64,000 nt of DNA from Apostichopus japonicus (GCF_037975245.1 NC_092582.1:17386577-17450576); one strand, 5' to 3'. Counted from the first letter of the stretch, positions 48,342-61,087 are shown. Made by a program: numbers and translations. The notes: generated by a model not told the origin, from the sequence alone.

Positions 48342-48497
48342 CGGCGCATTGTATGTTGGACAGATAAGGTCATCGAGCTGTAGAAATGTAGCAAATGGTC
48401 TATCATCTATGTCCGGATTTCTATTTCTATAGTAGTGTCCGGATAACTGTGTCATCGATAAAACTAGCATAGTACACCAGTCTTGGGAATTGTATCC
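48342..48497 (-). CDS. 156-nt exon of unrecognised gene (locus 3, unit B)
   Basis: Same boundaries, phase and motifs as 26846-27001 (DWC, HYYRNRNP, DDLICP). The protein differs from A by Asp to Asn and Ile to Val; another change is silent. The frame is intact, so both copies could be functional. Confidence 0.7.
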
Positions 48498-48601
48498 CTG
48501 ATGAGAAAATATATTTAATACGAAACATATTTACCATGTTCAAAGTGTCACAGGAAAAAAGTGAAAACGATTCTTACAAAAACAAAAGTAACACTACTTA
48601 C

Positions 48602-48736
48602 CGTATATGAAATTGTAATAGTGCAGTATATTTTGTATTTATAAAGTATGTTGTCTCTCACAGAAAAAAATAAAGTAAATGTTATCTTCCATGATGAAAA
48701 TACACCTTCTTTCAGTTGAAAAATGTCCAAAGGCTC
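48602..48736 (-). CDS. Candidate exon 3 of locus 3 (45 codons)
   Basis: Counterpart of 27105-27233, two codons longer because of a 6-nt in-frame difference, ending at the same GTAAGT donor. Frame preservation despite an indel in an otherwise indel-rich duplication favours coding, though a single case is weak. Confidence 0.45.
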
Positions 48737-50518
48737 CTAGACAATGATTATTTTAACATGGTAGCTTAATTTTGCAGAAGGCAAGTTCTGCAAAGCCTCA
48801 CCGGTATCGTTCAATCAAGTTATTCTTCATACTCATCTATATTGTTTTTTATTCTGCAGTTTTACTACATATTTTGTGTCATATATTTATTTCCTGTTAC
48901 ATAGCGCTTTAGAGCACTTTGTGGATTTTACGCTTTATGAAATAAATTATTTTTATTAATTCGAAATTATGGTAAATTTAAATAATCGAGCGTTAGCCAA
49001 GTAACCAAGCTTTATTCTAAATGACTTTATTATTTGAGTTTGATACAAATATGTTGATAACAATAAAGAAAACACACCAATAATTGCAGATTGAAAAGTG
49101 CGTTCATTTATACCAAACTGTGGCACGCTTAATGCCCACAATCTGCATGAGGGTCAAATTGGCACCTGGCTTACTACTTAAGCTTCCATTCATATGGGGT
49201 CCTGTCACTAAATCATTTGCCCCTTTTAGCGTTATTGAAGCGGTAACGTAAATACCATATGACGTTTTCCTTAATTCGCAATAACATATTAACCTAAAAG
49301 TAAGCCACTTCTGACCTGCAGTATTTTACCACCAAAATACAAATTGCTTCGAAGTTGAACGGGGAAAAGACTATAGGAAAAAACGTTCTTGACATTGGGT
49401 TAAAATAGGAAACCATGATGATTTACTTTAAAATACTTAGACAAAATATTAATACGGATTAGTTGTTTCTTGACGTTAATTGATGACCAATTTGATCAGC
49501 GTTAAGAGTAGATAATAGTATAATATTATTTCAAGGTAAGTATGAAAGGATCAACTACTCGTTGTGACTATGTATAAGAGGAAAGACGTAAGAGAAAGTG
49601 GATGAGAAGAACGCATGGAGGGTTCTACTTCTATTTGTTGCCTCCTCGTCCCCTTCAAAACTGTAAAATGTACGGAAAGTTGCAAATGTTATGTATTTAT
49701 GAATGTGAACATGACGATACAGTTTATGAGATAAATCTTACAGTATATATCGACATTGAGAACTATTATCATATAAAGGTAAGAACACACACAAGCATAT
49801 TTAACATTGGTATTTTGAAAACCCAATATCAAGATCTTTGTCTCTTATTCGACTTCTCAGTGGGAGAGTAACATCTTGACTTGATGCTAAACCCTAATTT
49901 GCTCCATGCAGAGGATCACAGTATACTGATGGGTCTGTGAAATATTGTCATCAGGGGTGATGTTAGTCAAAAGCTTTATGTTCTAAACCTACCAAATAAA
50001 ATCACCTCATTGAAGGTCTGATAGATTTTGATTTTTGGTAGAAGTATTGGTATTATTATATTCTTCTTTTGGGAAAGATTTCAACTATGATCTACATCTT
50101 AATTGCAAGATTACATCATTGACACTTGCTCGTGCAAGATGCATTCACAAACTGTCACCAAATTGATAAGAATTCATCAATTATCGCCAAATGAATGTGA
50201 TTTTGACTGAAACATGAAGACAAATAACAGCATAGTTGCAATGCAATCTTTCCAGCCATCAGAATATTCGTTTAATGAGGATGTTAAAAAGATAGTCCAG
50301 CCTAAAAGAGAAGAAAAAAACATTCCGCTTTTTTCTTGGGCTGGTTAACGAGATGTTTCAAGTTCAGGTTCAAATGTCGCAAACGGACTCTAGAGATTGA
50401 ATTGTACTGTACCAGGATTCTAAGAAATATAATACACTTTCATCAGCCACCTTTTGTATGGACTATCCTGAAAACAACACTCATAAATGGGTCTGAGATT
50501 AACCGCATTTTAGCTTAC

Positions 50519-50611
50519 CAGATCACGTGCCTCGCATAATCCTCTAATCACAGTGTCTGTTGTTTGTTGCTCGCAATTAAAACGGTAACACTGTCCTATA
50601 GGAAATTGTGT
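50519..50611 (-). CDS. Exon 2 of locus 3 (31 codons)
   Basis: Protein identical to 30607-30699 (QCYRFNCEQQ, GLCEARDL); one silent base change. Acceptor CAG and GTAAGC donor are intact. Confidence 0.65.
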
Positions 50612-50637
50612 CTGTATGAACATTAAAAAATATATAT

Positions 50638-50665
50638 TATTATATGAATTATATAAATATATATA

Positions 50666-50697
<32 letters not shown>
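50638..50697. repeat. (AT)n microsatellite
   Basis: TA run forming the tail of the SINE at 50698-50820. Confidence 0.85.
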
Positions 50698-50700
<3 letters not shown>

Positions 50701-50820
50701 GAAACGTAATGAGAAGGAAAATCCAAAACAGTGAAAAAACTTCCAATCTCCACCGGGATTCGAACCCGGGCCTCCCGCTTTGTACGCGGACACCCTAACC
50801 AACTAGGCCATGGACGCTGA
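50698..50820 (-). mobile_element. tRNA-derived SINE (unit B)
   Basis: Counterpart of 30868-30990, with perfect A box (TGGCCTAGTTGG) and B box (GGTTCGAATCC). The T stem is fully paired here (CCGGG/CCCGG). Confidence 0.8.
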
Positions 50821-51057
50821 TTGTATGTCCAGAGGTTCGAAACCGGTAAGGAAGGTCGTAATTTCACTGTAAGCGTCTGACAACTGTATCGAACAATACT
50901 AGTTCTGTTTTTGGTGACATATTTTGCCTTACTCTAGAGATCAAACATGATGCTAACCAACTCGAAATCATTTGTGATTCCTAAAACCGGATCTCGAAAG
51001 AGATACTTTGAACAGACTTTATGTTAATGCAATGGAGGTAAACGACAAAGTCAAATG

Positions 51058-51126
51058 AATATATATATATAAATAAAAATCGTAATGAGTTGGAAAATCA
51101 AGAACAGTGAAAATACTTTCAGCCTC

Positions 51127-51202
<76 letters not shown>
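51058..51202. repeat. Decayed SINE tail plus long (AT)n run
   Basis: A diverged SINE piece (51070-51131: CGTAATGAG, AACAGTGAAAA, CAGCCTCCA) runs into ~70 bp of TA. The first GGTAACTCGCATTAC copy present in A has been lost at this junction. Confidence 0.75.
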
Positions 51203-51203
<1 letters not shown>

Positions 51204-51232
51204 CCTTAATGTATGGTGCGCTTCCAAATATC

Positions 51233-53127
51233 GGTAACTCGCATTACGGAAAAAGGACACCTGAAAAATTGACACCCGTACAAAATGGCACCGTGCTCAA
51301 ACAAAGAATGAAGTTTTCAATTGCATACATGTACAAGATATCTACCCTATTGATGTTTATATATCAGCAGTAGAAAATATGAAACAACTTCAGATGTGGT
51401 ATAGAGGGGGGAAAGTCTGGTAACTCGCATTGCGGTAACTCGCATTACACTTTGTCCAGTCATCGATTTTGCTCTTTATTGATCAAATTCTTTGAAAAAG
51501 ATATGCTCCAAAGTCATTTTTTAAACACTTGGAACTCTTGGAAACTGTAAAACACTTTACAAAACTTTTAACAACAATTAGCAAAAACTTTATCCATCCT
51601 GACAATTATATCAATAATAATCGAAGCTGATTGAACCAGAAAATTCAACTGAACAATTGTTGATTAACAAGATTGCAATGTCCATTCTTGAATTATCAAT
51701 CCAAATTTCCAATCAAGCTAATCCAAGCAAAACTGGTAGCTCTCCGCTTCCATTTTAATGTCTCAAAACATGTTCTGAAAGTTAAACAGGTTCAACTGCT
51801 TATAGTGAATTACAATAAAAGTTTCTTTGCCATGTTGATTAGTGATTGGAAAAGCATGAAACTAATAAAACAATCCTTGTCCCTAATTCTATCAGTATAA
51901 TAACATTATCAACAATAACACAATAGATGTATCATCATGCAGAATGAGGGCATGATGGTAGGCCATTCTAGATAACCTTGAATGGATGGTGTTTTGTATC
52001 AAATTAGAATTCTCATGCAAACTTGATGTGGCCACGACTATTAGCAATCAAATACATTCCCAAGATCTTTATCATCTGGTTTCAACGATAGAAAGTGTTG
52101 TCATCCCTGGGGTTCGGCCATTTCCAGTTTATCGATCGTTCCTGTGAAATCCGGTGGCCTGCTCTATTTTGTGTAATTTGGGTATTTGAAATGCTTTGGA
52201 GTAAAGGTTGATTTTCACATTGTAGTGACTTAAGCCACTCATATTGGGGAAGGATTTTGCACATCATGATATTTGGGAACACACATTTGACTTGGTAAAC
52301 CACAACAATCTATCCCAACTGACCAAGCCTCCGCAACACCGCCCCCCCCCCCAGTGGCCCGAATCTTCCTTTCTGCAAAATCCCCTTCAGCCCCTCCCCT
52401 CTGCCCATCCCCACTAATTCCGAGGTGCCCAAACCCTTGACAACATCAGTTTCATATCAAGAATTATTTCCATCAGGATGTAAGGCATATTATAATGGTC
52501 ATGATTTACAATATTTGCCCATCCAAGAACATACTAGATTACTATGTGATAGGCTACAGACTAATATAGCCTAAGCTCTCACAATTTGTCCTAAATATTG
52601 TATTAAGCAATTAATATCCCATGAAAAAATGTTAATGTTAAAATGGAGAAAGGATGTTCTTACTTTACTCATTTGATGATGTCACAGTTGAATGCAACAT
52701 TGGAGGTCCGTGATTCCACAAAGGTCACATGTTAAAATCATCAATGTCTGTTGAAACTGTCCTAAGGGTCACATGTGATGTAACGGAGGTTGCAGTGCAG
52801 TCTGGGTACAGGAAGTACCTACTGTGCACACCTTATAAAAGTATATATTGGGCTCTATTGCTTTGTTGATCAGTAGTACTGCAAGTGTGCTTTGTGAGAT
52901 TGGAATAATATATGGTAACTCGCATTACAGAGGTAACTCGCATTACTGGTTACTCGCATTACAGTTTTCAATGGCTCTTTATATCTATATACTAGGTACA
53001 TTTCTAATTCTTTCAACTATTGTTATACTCTTTACTTTGACTAGAAGCATAATATGAAATGGCAGGAAATTATCTGATGCAGAGAAAAACAAAGTTAAAA
53101 ACTTGGTCTCTCGGTAACTCGCATTAT
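51233..53127 (+). repeat. Dispersed 15-mer GGTAACTCGCATTAC cluster (unit B)
   Basis: Copies begin at 51233, 51419 (one mismatch), 51434, 52914, 52932, 52948 (one mismatch) and 53113 (one mismatch). Spacing matches unit A. Most A copies are exact, whereas three of seven in B carry a substitution. Confidence 0.9.
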
Positions 53128-53234
53128 GCTCTCAAATCAGCTCTGTGTCGTTACAGCCATATGCCTACAAACCAAAATTGTTTAGGGGAATGGTAATATT
53201 ATTTTTATATATCAGTAATGGTACTACCAAGACA

Positions 53235-53380
53235 TATATATATATATCAAATTTATTTAGGGTGCTTTCAAATATGGAATCTGAGACTATATATATAAGA
53301 CTAATATATATATATATATATACCGGTATATATATATCGGTATATATATATATATACCGGTATATATATATATATATATA
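53235..53380. repeat. (AT)n with ACCGGT interruptions
   Basis: TA runs broken by CCGGTA or TCGGTA; smaller version of the array at 55.9 kb. Confidence 0.85.
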
Positions 53381-54774
53381 GGAGCAGAAAAGGAGCGTTT
53401 TAATCTACTAACTAATTAAACATCATGATACATGTGGCGATCATGAGAGTACTTATTGACTATCCCACTAAACTGGGGGGATTATCTGTTAGGTATTACC
53501 GCGTTGGTTGTTTGGAATTTCTCATCATGTGTCGTAATGAAATGAAGCACCTGAACACAAGTATCATGTTTGGTGGGGATCCATTTGCATAAAGACAATG
53601 AGTGCCAGAAGACTATGTTTACACCTAACACTACTAATACACACTGTACATGTACACCCATGTATGTACTGTACACACTGTGCATGTATGTACTGGTTGA
53701 CAATCATTTTATATTAAAGTCTTTTAATTAAATGAATTAAACCAGAAACACTGAGACAAGTACATTGCAAATAGTTTTTGTTTATATGACATTGAATGCT
53801 GCATCGCAGCATGAAACAGCAACTTTAGAGTTGCACAACTTGCAAATATATTATAGGAAAGCATTGCAATCATTATTTTGTATTGTTTGTACTAGACATA
53901 ATAACCTCTGAAAGAATCAAGTATCCTGTAGTTATGGTTTAAGAGCAATTCATCACTAAATATAGCATATGTTTTAGTGAAAAGTACAAAATCGAATATT
54001 TTGACACTAGTCTTGAACAGTTCTGAACGTATAAACAAACTACTGCAGAGTTTTGTATCACACAACACACACGAAAACGCGGTGTAATAATTTACCGCAT
54101 ACTACTGGCACTGCCATAGACAAGAAACTATGCAGGAATTTCGTCAAGGCCACCGCTTCATGTAGCCAAACCCGTTGATTGCTTATTAGCTGTAAATACG
54201 GGATTGCTAAGAAATTACGAGACAACAGCGACGAACCGGTAGAGGGTAGTATTTATATTATTTTTGAATCGGGTGGTGTGAAGGACACAAATTTACGAGG
54301 AATTTACGAGCGAGCCCACCTTTAAGTTAACCTAACTCCACAAGACAATATTTTTGTAGCCTAATTTTTTTAAATTCCTGTTTTAAGGGATAGACTCTAT
54401 AGGCATATGTAATATGAAGGTAGTAGGATGTTCAATTGCTGAGAAATAAGACCTCAAAAGTCAAGACAATGCCAAAATGCTGCGGTGGCGACAAATTACG
54501 AAATTTTAAAGTGTGATAAATCGGCCAATTGTGAAGCAATGCAACTGATTTTTACAGAATATGCCTTTTTAATAGTGTTCCAATCATACAATAAATTTTG
54601 GAATTTTTCAAAGATGTCCAATTACAACATACTCCAAAATTTGGTGATTTGATATGGAATGACCTTTACCTTTAAAGCAGCATTTCCTTATTGATGTGGC
54701 AGTTTCAATTAACTTGATTATACAACAGAGGGACAGGTCTCATAGTTAATATTAACAGTTATCAGATTCACCAT

Positions 54775-54920
54775 TTGTATACTGAACTGAAAAGTCTCCT
54801 GCACAAATCGAATAGAAATCTAAGAAATCCCAACAACTTGCCAAAATACAGAACACATGTCTACAGAAACTCTGTCATATACTGTTGTGCTGTAAACATT
54901 CAATCCGAGCACTTAAAAGG
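54775..54920 (+). pseudogene. Non-LTR RT C-terminal relic
   Basis: The frame reads LHKSNRNLRNPNNLPKYRTH and then VYRNSVIY. This resembles the 'H..xTRNxxN...RT...SxxYxGPxxWN' tail found after the RT domain of jockey-like non-LTR elements. The expected GP..WN is not preserved. Short and degraded. Confidence 0.4.
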
Positions 54921-55863
54921 GTTTGTTGTAGTTGGTTATTTTGTTATATCGTTTTATGTATTAACTTTTGTATTTGTAGATGTATTTTATATGAGATCCT
55001 AACATCTTACCCATTTTCTCCCCTTTCCCTGTTATATTAGTTATACTTTTATATGTAAAATGGAATGAATACATGAAATAATTTGAAGATTATTGGGTCA
55101 TATTTTACCCAAACATAAGACGGGGTCAAATGTTAATCAGACTCATAAGGTCATGCCCATGAAAATAAGGTCTGATCAGTGGCCAGCAATATGGCAGTTC
55201 TGACCCATGTTAGGCGGCTCACAAGGGATTTAAGACCTATTTGGTCAACATCATTGTGTTTTAGTTCCCATGTTCAAGTGTGTATAAGATATATAAAGGA
55301 AATCACATAATACGACGAAACGAAATACAGACCAATCGTTTTCAATTAAAGAAAAACTTTATTTTGCTTCTTTCCCGAATGATTTCATCTGAGCAAAGTC
55401 TTACATCAAACACGTTTAAGGATAGGATTAGTTGGAATTAGATGATGGTTGAATTCATCCAAATTTGTGGGTGGGGAGGGAGAGGATGATCATGCTACAT
55501 TTTAGAAATAAAATAACAAGAAGAGTACCATGGAAGGAAGTTGTTATGACCACTCTAGTCAGCCTAAACGTATGAAAATGTTGACCATTTATAACATCAT
55601 TTCAACTCCAATACATTGCGAGTAGTATCCTCTTCTCATGCACAGAAGCAAATGTAATTAGCGGCGGTTTTGTTCAATTCAGCATTTCGTTGTAGTTGAT
55701 AAATGGCCTTTAAGAATTAGAAGTGAATATTGTTATTCATTCGCGCAGTTCTCCAACTTGGGCCTGGTAATATGAAAGAGACAGAGAGAGAGAGAGGAAA
55801 TTCTTGAACATTTCATATGAGTTTAAAATTGGGACAAACAATGCGGGAAATGAAATGTAAGAC

Positions 55864-55865
<2 letters not shown>

Positions 55866-55933
<68 letters not shown>

Positions 55934-56016
55934 ATATATATATATATACCGGTATATATATATACCGGTATATATATATACCGGTATATATGTATACCGG
56001 TATATATATATACCGG

Positions 56017-56053
<37 letters not shown>
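55866..56053. repeat. (AT)n plus ACCGGT-punctuated microsatellite
   Basis: About 75 bp of TA, then five ACCGGT hexamers spaced 15-16 bp apart by TATATATA, then more TA. The whole block is self-complementary. Confidence 0.95.
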
Positions 56054-57404
56054 CAACACAATCAACACAAGGTTCAACTATCTTAGGAAGACAGTAATAC
56101 ATCTCAAGACCTACAGCACATATTCGGATCTAAAATTATCATCAGTAAGGAGATTATATATCATACATAACATACTTGTGGATCGGTGGAAATTTTTTAC
56201 ATTCACCATGCTATGTTATATCTTGTTTGAACCGACCTACTTTTGCGAAACATTTGCCGTCAAATTAATTGCCACAATTTACTTATATGATATATATATT
56301 TCCTTTTCCTATTTCAAATAGAAAACACATGTGTATCCTGCAGCCTACAATTTACATCAAGAAACAGTACGGCACTTTTACGACTGCAATACTATAAATA
56401 GTCCTATAGAATCTATTTGATATCATTTAGTATAGTCGATTTCCTGTGATCCAACATTACGGAACAGAAACAATAATCGATTGGGTTTACGATGTACGGT
56501 AGCCTAACACTGAAACGTTGGTAAGAGTTATAGCCTAACTATATGTTAACTACAAAGATTACTCAAAATACAGGGAAATATTACAATTTACCTTGAAATG
56601 CATTCTCCCGTTCCTTCGGTTCCCTTTCTTCCAATTTCGTTTAAAACGACATCATTTATTCTCTCCACTTCCCAGCAGAAGTTAAAATGTTTCGAAATGT
56701 TCACCAGTATTGTATCGAGGAAAAGTGAGGACATTCTTCAAAGTAAGTAAGTGACTCGACAGTCTCGACACTCTGTTGTGTATATACGTTGGAATGATCA
56801 CCTACTATGTTTACTATATGAACTTTTCACGTGATACTATGTTACGCATTGATGTTTTCCTTTTACAACTTTAAAGTTGATACATACCACTTTTGATCAA
56901 CATTCACAGAAAAGAACAAATTAAGGGAAAGATTTTTGAAACGTACGAACTTTTTTATCAGAAATTTCATTTCATTTTCTTTTTGGCGTAATTTCCAAAT
57001 CAGCGAATACAGTAATCTGGTCGATTGCACTGGAAATAATATCTGTTATGTCACTTTAAAATATAGAGTATGGCCTAATACTGTTACAGTGTTGCATTCA
57101 TGATTGTATGAATCAGTCTATAACACAGAGAAATGAGATTATAGATCAGCCACTGGAGGTTAAAGGTGAGCATTTTTTTCAATGAGATTTCAAATGCTGT
57201 TTTTGCATTTACGTATGTACCACAGCAAATTGTGCAGTGACATTGACCGTCCACGGTATGCGTTCAGGATATGACTGGTTGCTACGCCAACTAAAATACA
57301 TCGAAAAAATTCACACGTCAATAATAGTATAAGCATAGTAAGTGCATAATAAATGCATTAAATATGTATTAATATATGTATTAAATGTGAAAAACAAAGC
57401 TTAC

Positions 57405-57560
57405 CTGACGTTTTATTGCTGTAATATATTGGTATATCAATTCACGATTGCAGAAATTATTGCCAGAGGTCCTCTTCATTGGTGTCGACTCAGCCGTATT
57501 CCTAAGAAAGACGCTAACAACAGCTGTCGAGAAAGTATATAAAGCAAACATTATTTGCAT
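57405..57560 (-). CDS. First exon of locus 3 (N-terminal membrane anchor, unit B)
   Basis: Same 52 codons as 34934-35089 (MQIMFALYTFSTAVVSVFL start, GTAAGC donor, phase 0), differing by one silent change. Joins exon 2 at 50611 in frame. Confidence 0.6.
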
Positions 57561-57773
57561 CACTGCAACGAACTCCAATGAACTACCATTTATTGTAATC
57601 GCCCTCCACTCGAAGCAAATAACAATAATTGAATAAACGTTTTGCGACGACGATGTACCAGCTAATTCATTATTCTGCGGGATGAGAAACGATATTACTT
57701 TAAAATGAATCTCCGTGTATAAACCGAACAGGTGAGATGGATTTCACATAGGGGGATAATTAGGACACGACAG

Positions 57774-58135
57774 CAGGCGCGTATCCAGGGGGGCGTTGGG
57801 GGCACGCGCCCTCCGGGTAAGAAAAAGAGGAGAGGAAAAAAGAGAAGAAAAAAGGGGGGAAAAGGGGAGGGGGGAAGCGGAGGAAGGGAAGAGTGAAAGA
57901 CGAAAGAGAGAAAAAGGAGCAAAGGAGGGAGTAGAAGATAAACCCCAAGACAACGGGAAGAGAAGAAGAACAGTCATAATTACAGCGCTGATCACTATTA
58001 TATACACAGGGTAGCCAGTGACGAATCGAGGATTACGGAGGGGGTATGCGTCTCACCCCACCCCTTACACCGACATCTCCATTTTTGACGTTTCCATTTT
58101 TCCTCTCTCACTAATGTAGATATATAAATATATAA

Positions 58136-58179
<44 letters not shown>

Positions 58180-58290
58180 ATATCATAACGCGTGTGTGTG
58201 TATGGACGCCTTAAATTGTACAATTGTGCTATGAAACCAACTGTGGCTAGTCTCGAACTCGACCGAGTCGTCGGGGTACATAACGCACAC
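57774..58290 (-). mobile_element. Inverted-repeat element, second copy of 4734-5464 family
   Basis: The end CAGGCGCGTATCCAGGGGGG at 57774 and the following ~515 bp match the right part of the element at 4734-5464 in reverse orientation, including the purine-rich tract and a (AT)n run at 58135-58177 absent from the first copy. The other terminus is not recognisable. It begins 12 bp beyond the end of unit B. Confidence 0.65.
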
Positions 58291-59036
58291 GTCACTTCTT
58301 GAGATTGTTCCCATCTGCATGAAAACGCGGGCCCACAACCCTTCGCCCCACCCCTCTAACCGCTTCCCGATGAGTTACGAAACTTAATTAATGACCTTCG
58401 CCCATAGTACCAAGACCTTGAGAAAATCCGGCGACACACCACACACTTACATGGGGTGTGACCACTTCCGACTTTGCAATTTCCCAAGATCAGGCACGAA
58501 ATATCCAAGAAATCCCAAGGGCACTGTACTGTATGGATATCTAGCAATATCTAGCGATATCTAGGGATGAAAATCCCAAGATCTTCCCTAAACTGTGTCT
58601 TTCAAAATGAAAAGAATGTGGGCAAAGTAGCGTAACTCCTATGGGCTCGGACCGTGATGATCAGGTGGCCCGACCAAAAGGGGGCCCCCGCTATACTGAT
58701 GCACAGAAAAAGGCTATACCTCTTTGGAAAGGGTTTTACTGGGAAATAAAAACTCATGCAAAGACTGAACAAGACAATGTACATATTTTCACGTGATACG
58801 GAATACGGACATCATGATCAGGGCTCATTGGGTATTAATGTCTGCATCGAGCTAGTTGTGTTATTTATAATTATAATCGAAAACGAAGTATATAATTTAA
58901 AACCCAATTCCAGCCAATGTTGTACTGAGTACAACAATTCTAAAACAATAACCCAACACCCAACAGACTTGAAACAGCGTTTGAAAAAGTAGGCAGGGCT
59001 TTCATATAAATATAATAATAAAAGGTAAGAATAAAG
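58291..59036. other. No gene seen
   Basis: Short frames only. GGCCCGACCAAAAGGGGGCCCC near 58667 looks like a GC-rich element end. TATCTAG repeats occur at 58535-58565. Confidence 0.4.
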
Positions 59037-60962
59037 ATGCCTTCGGGGTATCTGGTAAGTAAAAAGCACAGGAAATTAGGCTTAGATGGAGACAAAGTTT
59101 CATCCGAAATTAGGCCTATGTACGAGGATACCGTTGCCATGGAAAGACTACGTCATACGCTGGATACAACAGAATGGGAGGCTATGATCGAACCTGGGAA
59201 CATTGATCAAACAGTGACAATCATATCATGCTATCTGAGATTCTGTATTGACACCACGATACCGGTTAAGGAGTTTCGAGTGGATCCCAATAATCACCCA
59301 TGGATGAATAATCAGATTAAGTGCCTGCTGAAAGAGAAACATCAATTGAGGGGAATCACAATGAACTAAGAACTATTAACGCTAGTATTAAATCAGAAAT
59401 CCGCTCCGCTAAGCATCAGTACAAAGACCGGGTGATGTCGAAAGCGACTACTAATCCGAGAGAAATGTGGAGGGGTCTGAAAACCATGAACCTGATTATG
59501 CGAATGTGGAGGCGAATGATTTGAATAGATTCTTCTGTCGTTTTGAAAGAACAGATCACGATTTCAACCCACCCGATGTCGATGAAGAACGGGAGCCTCC
59601 CTTTTCGCTCTCTGACGTCATTGCTGTACTCAAGGCAAGTAGACCTTCCAAATCATGCGGTGCCGATGGTGTCCCCGGCTGGCTACTGAAACATTGTCAT
59701 CTTGAACTTGCCGAAATTTTTTATAAGCTCTTCACTCAATGTTATAAAAGTGGATACATTCCTAATGACTGGAAACGAAGTAAGATTATCCCATTGATGA
59801 AAGTGCCTCACCCAGTGGAAAAGAAGGACTATCGGCCCATTGCTTTGACTAGTGTCATTATGAAATGTTTCGAGAAGCTTATTCGCACTGAAATCATAGA
59901 ATGTATTCCATCATTGGACATGTATCAGTTCGCATACCGCAGTGGAAGATCAACTGTGGATGCGTGTTTGCTGTTGGATACAGTTCTACGCCAACATGTG
60001 GACACTGTCGGTAATTTTGCCAGGGTTTGTTTTATGGACTTTAGCTCCGCATTTAACACTCTTAGCAATTCGAACTTACTTCGTACGTTAGATGCTCATG
60101 TAAACAAGAACATCATTCCATTGCTGTATCACTTTTTATTCAACAGAACTCAATATGTATACTGTGATGGGATCAGCAGTGAAGATATTGTCACTAATAC
60201 TGGTGTCCCACAAGGGTGTTGTTTATCACCATTGCTGTTTGCCGTTTATACTGATTCCTTGTCCACACTTTATGAAAATGTTTACATTATAAAATATGCA
60301 GATGATACGGCTATTGTTGGTTTGTGTAATGATAAATATCCACAGAGCATTGTCAATTACCACACAGCTATTGCGGAGACTGTAGCGTGGTGTGAAACCA
60401 ATTACCTTTTTATTAACAGCTCCAAGACCAAGGAATTAATTGTTGATTTCCGTTCAGTTCAGATGCATGATCCAGTTATAATTAATGATAGTGAGGTTGA
60501 GGTTGTGTCAGATTTTAAATATTTAGGACTCATTTTTAATCATTCTCTCACTTGGGACTCTCATATAGGCTCTACACTTGTGAAAATAAAGCAACGGTTA
60601 TATTGTATTTATAGGTTGGGAGGATTTGGTCTAGAATATGAAAAACAGCTTTGGCTCTTCCGTTCCATGGTGCTTTCCCTCATGGTCTATTGTGCTCCTG
60701 TGTGGCTCTCTTCCTGTTTCAAGACACAACTCAATTTGATTAACAGACATTTTAGAAAGTTTTATTCTGTAGATGATCAGTACATTGAAGATATTGTACT
60801 TCAGTATGTAAGAAGGATTTTGACTGATCCTGACCATCCTCTCCATAAGTTTTACACCATTCCACGTAGTTGTATACCCTACCTCGTATGCGTACTGAAC
60901 GCTTTAGACATTCTTTTTTACCGAGGAGTATAAAGCTTTTGAATTGTCACATAACTAGATGA
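59037..60962 (+). pseudogene. 5'-truncated, frameshifted reverse transcriptase of a CR1/Rex1-like non-LTR retrotransposon
   Basis: Three frames in succession: linker (59037-59345, with NNHPWMNNQIKCLLKEKHQL), a bridge (59345-59470), and a 488-codon RT frame (59467-60933). RT motifs in the last: DYRPIALTSV near residue 121, FMDFSSAFNTL with the catalytic Asp at 191, GVPQGCCLSPLLF near 246, KYADDTAIVG with Asp 279-280, then the conserved FKYLGLIF. Near 60885 another shift moves the C-terminus (RTERFRHSFLPRSIKLLN) out of frame, ending at TGA 60960-60962. No endonuclease precedes it. Catalytic residues are intact, but at least three frameshifts make the copy dead. It acts, when intact, by target-primed reverse transcription. 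A TTTAC microsatellite at about 61060-61078 may mark the 3' end. Confidence 0.9.
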
Positions 60963-61074
60963 AATTGTTATCATATTTTTGTATATATACATATATTGCA
61001 TATTTTTAAGCTGCGGATTCCATTTTATTATGTCTTCATTTTATGATTGATATCAATATAATTTTACTTTACTT

Positions 61075-61087
61075 TACTATATATATA

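Larger units (their letters stand above)
54139..57290. other. B-only 3.15 kb block
   Basis: A reads straight from GAATTT to CTAAAATACATCG (34812-34818), where B has this block. No inverted ends or clear target duplication were found. It contains a reverse-transcriptase C-terminal relic (54775-54920) and a long AT/ACCGGT microsatellite. It lies between exons 1 and 2 of locus 3, lengthening that intron to ~6.8 kb. Confidence 0.7.
36060..57762. repeat. Duplicated segment, unit B (~21.7 kb)
   Basis: Second copy of unit A (15288-35292) in the same orientation; block correspondence is given there. B-only sequence: 36342-41593, about 52016-52203 and 54139-57290. B lacks A's fold-back element block, LTR, the ~140 bp around the first GGTAACTCGCATTAC copy, and about 400 bp at 34065-34472. 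Confidence 0.95.
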
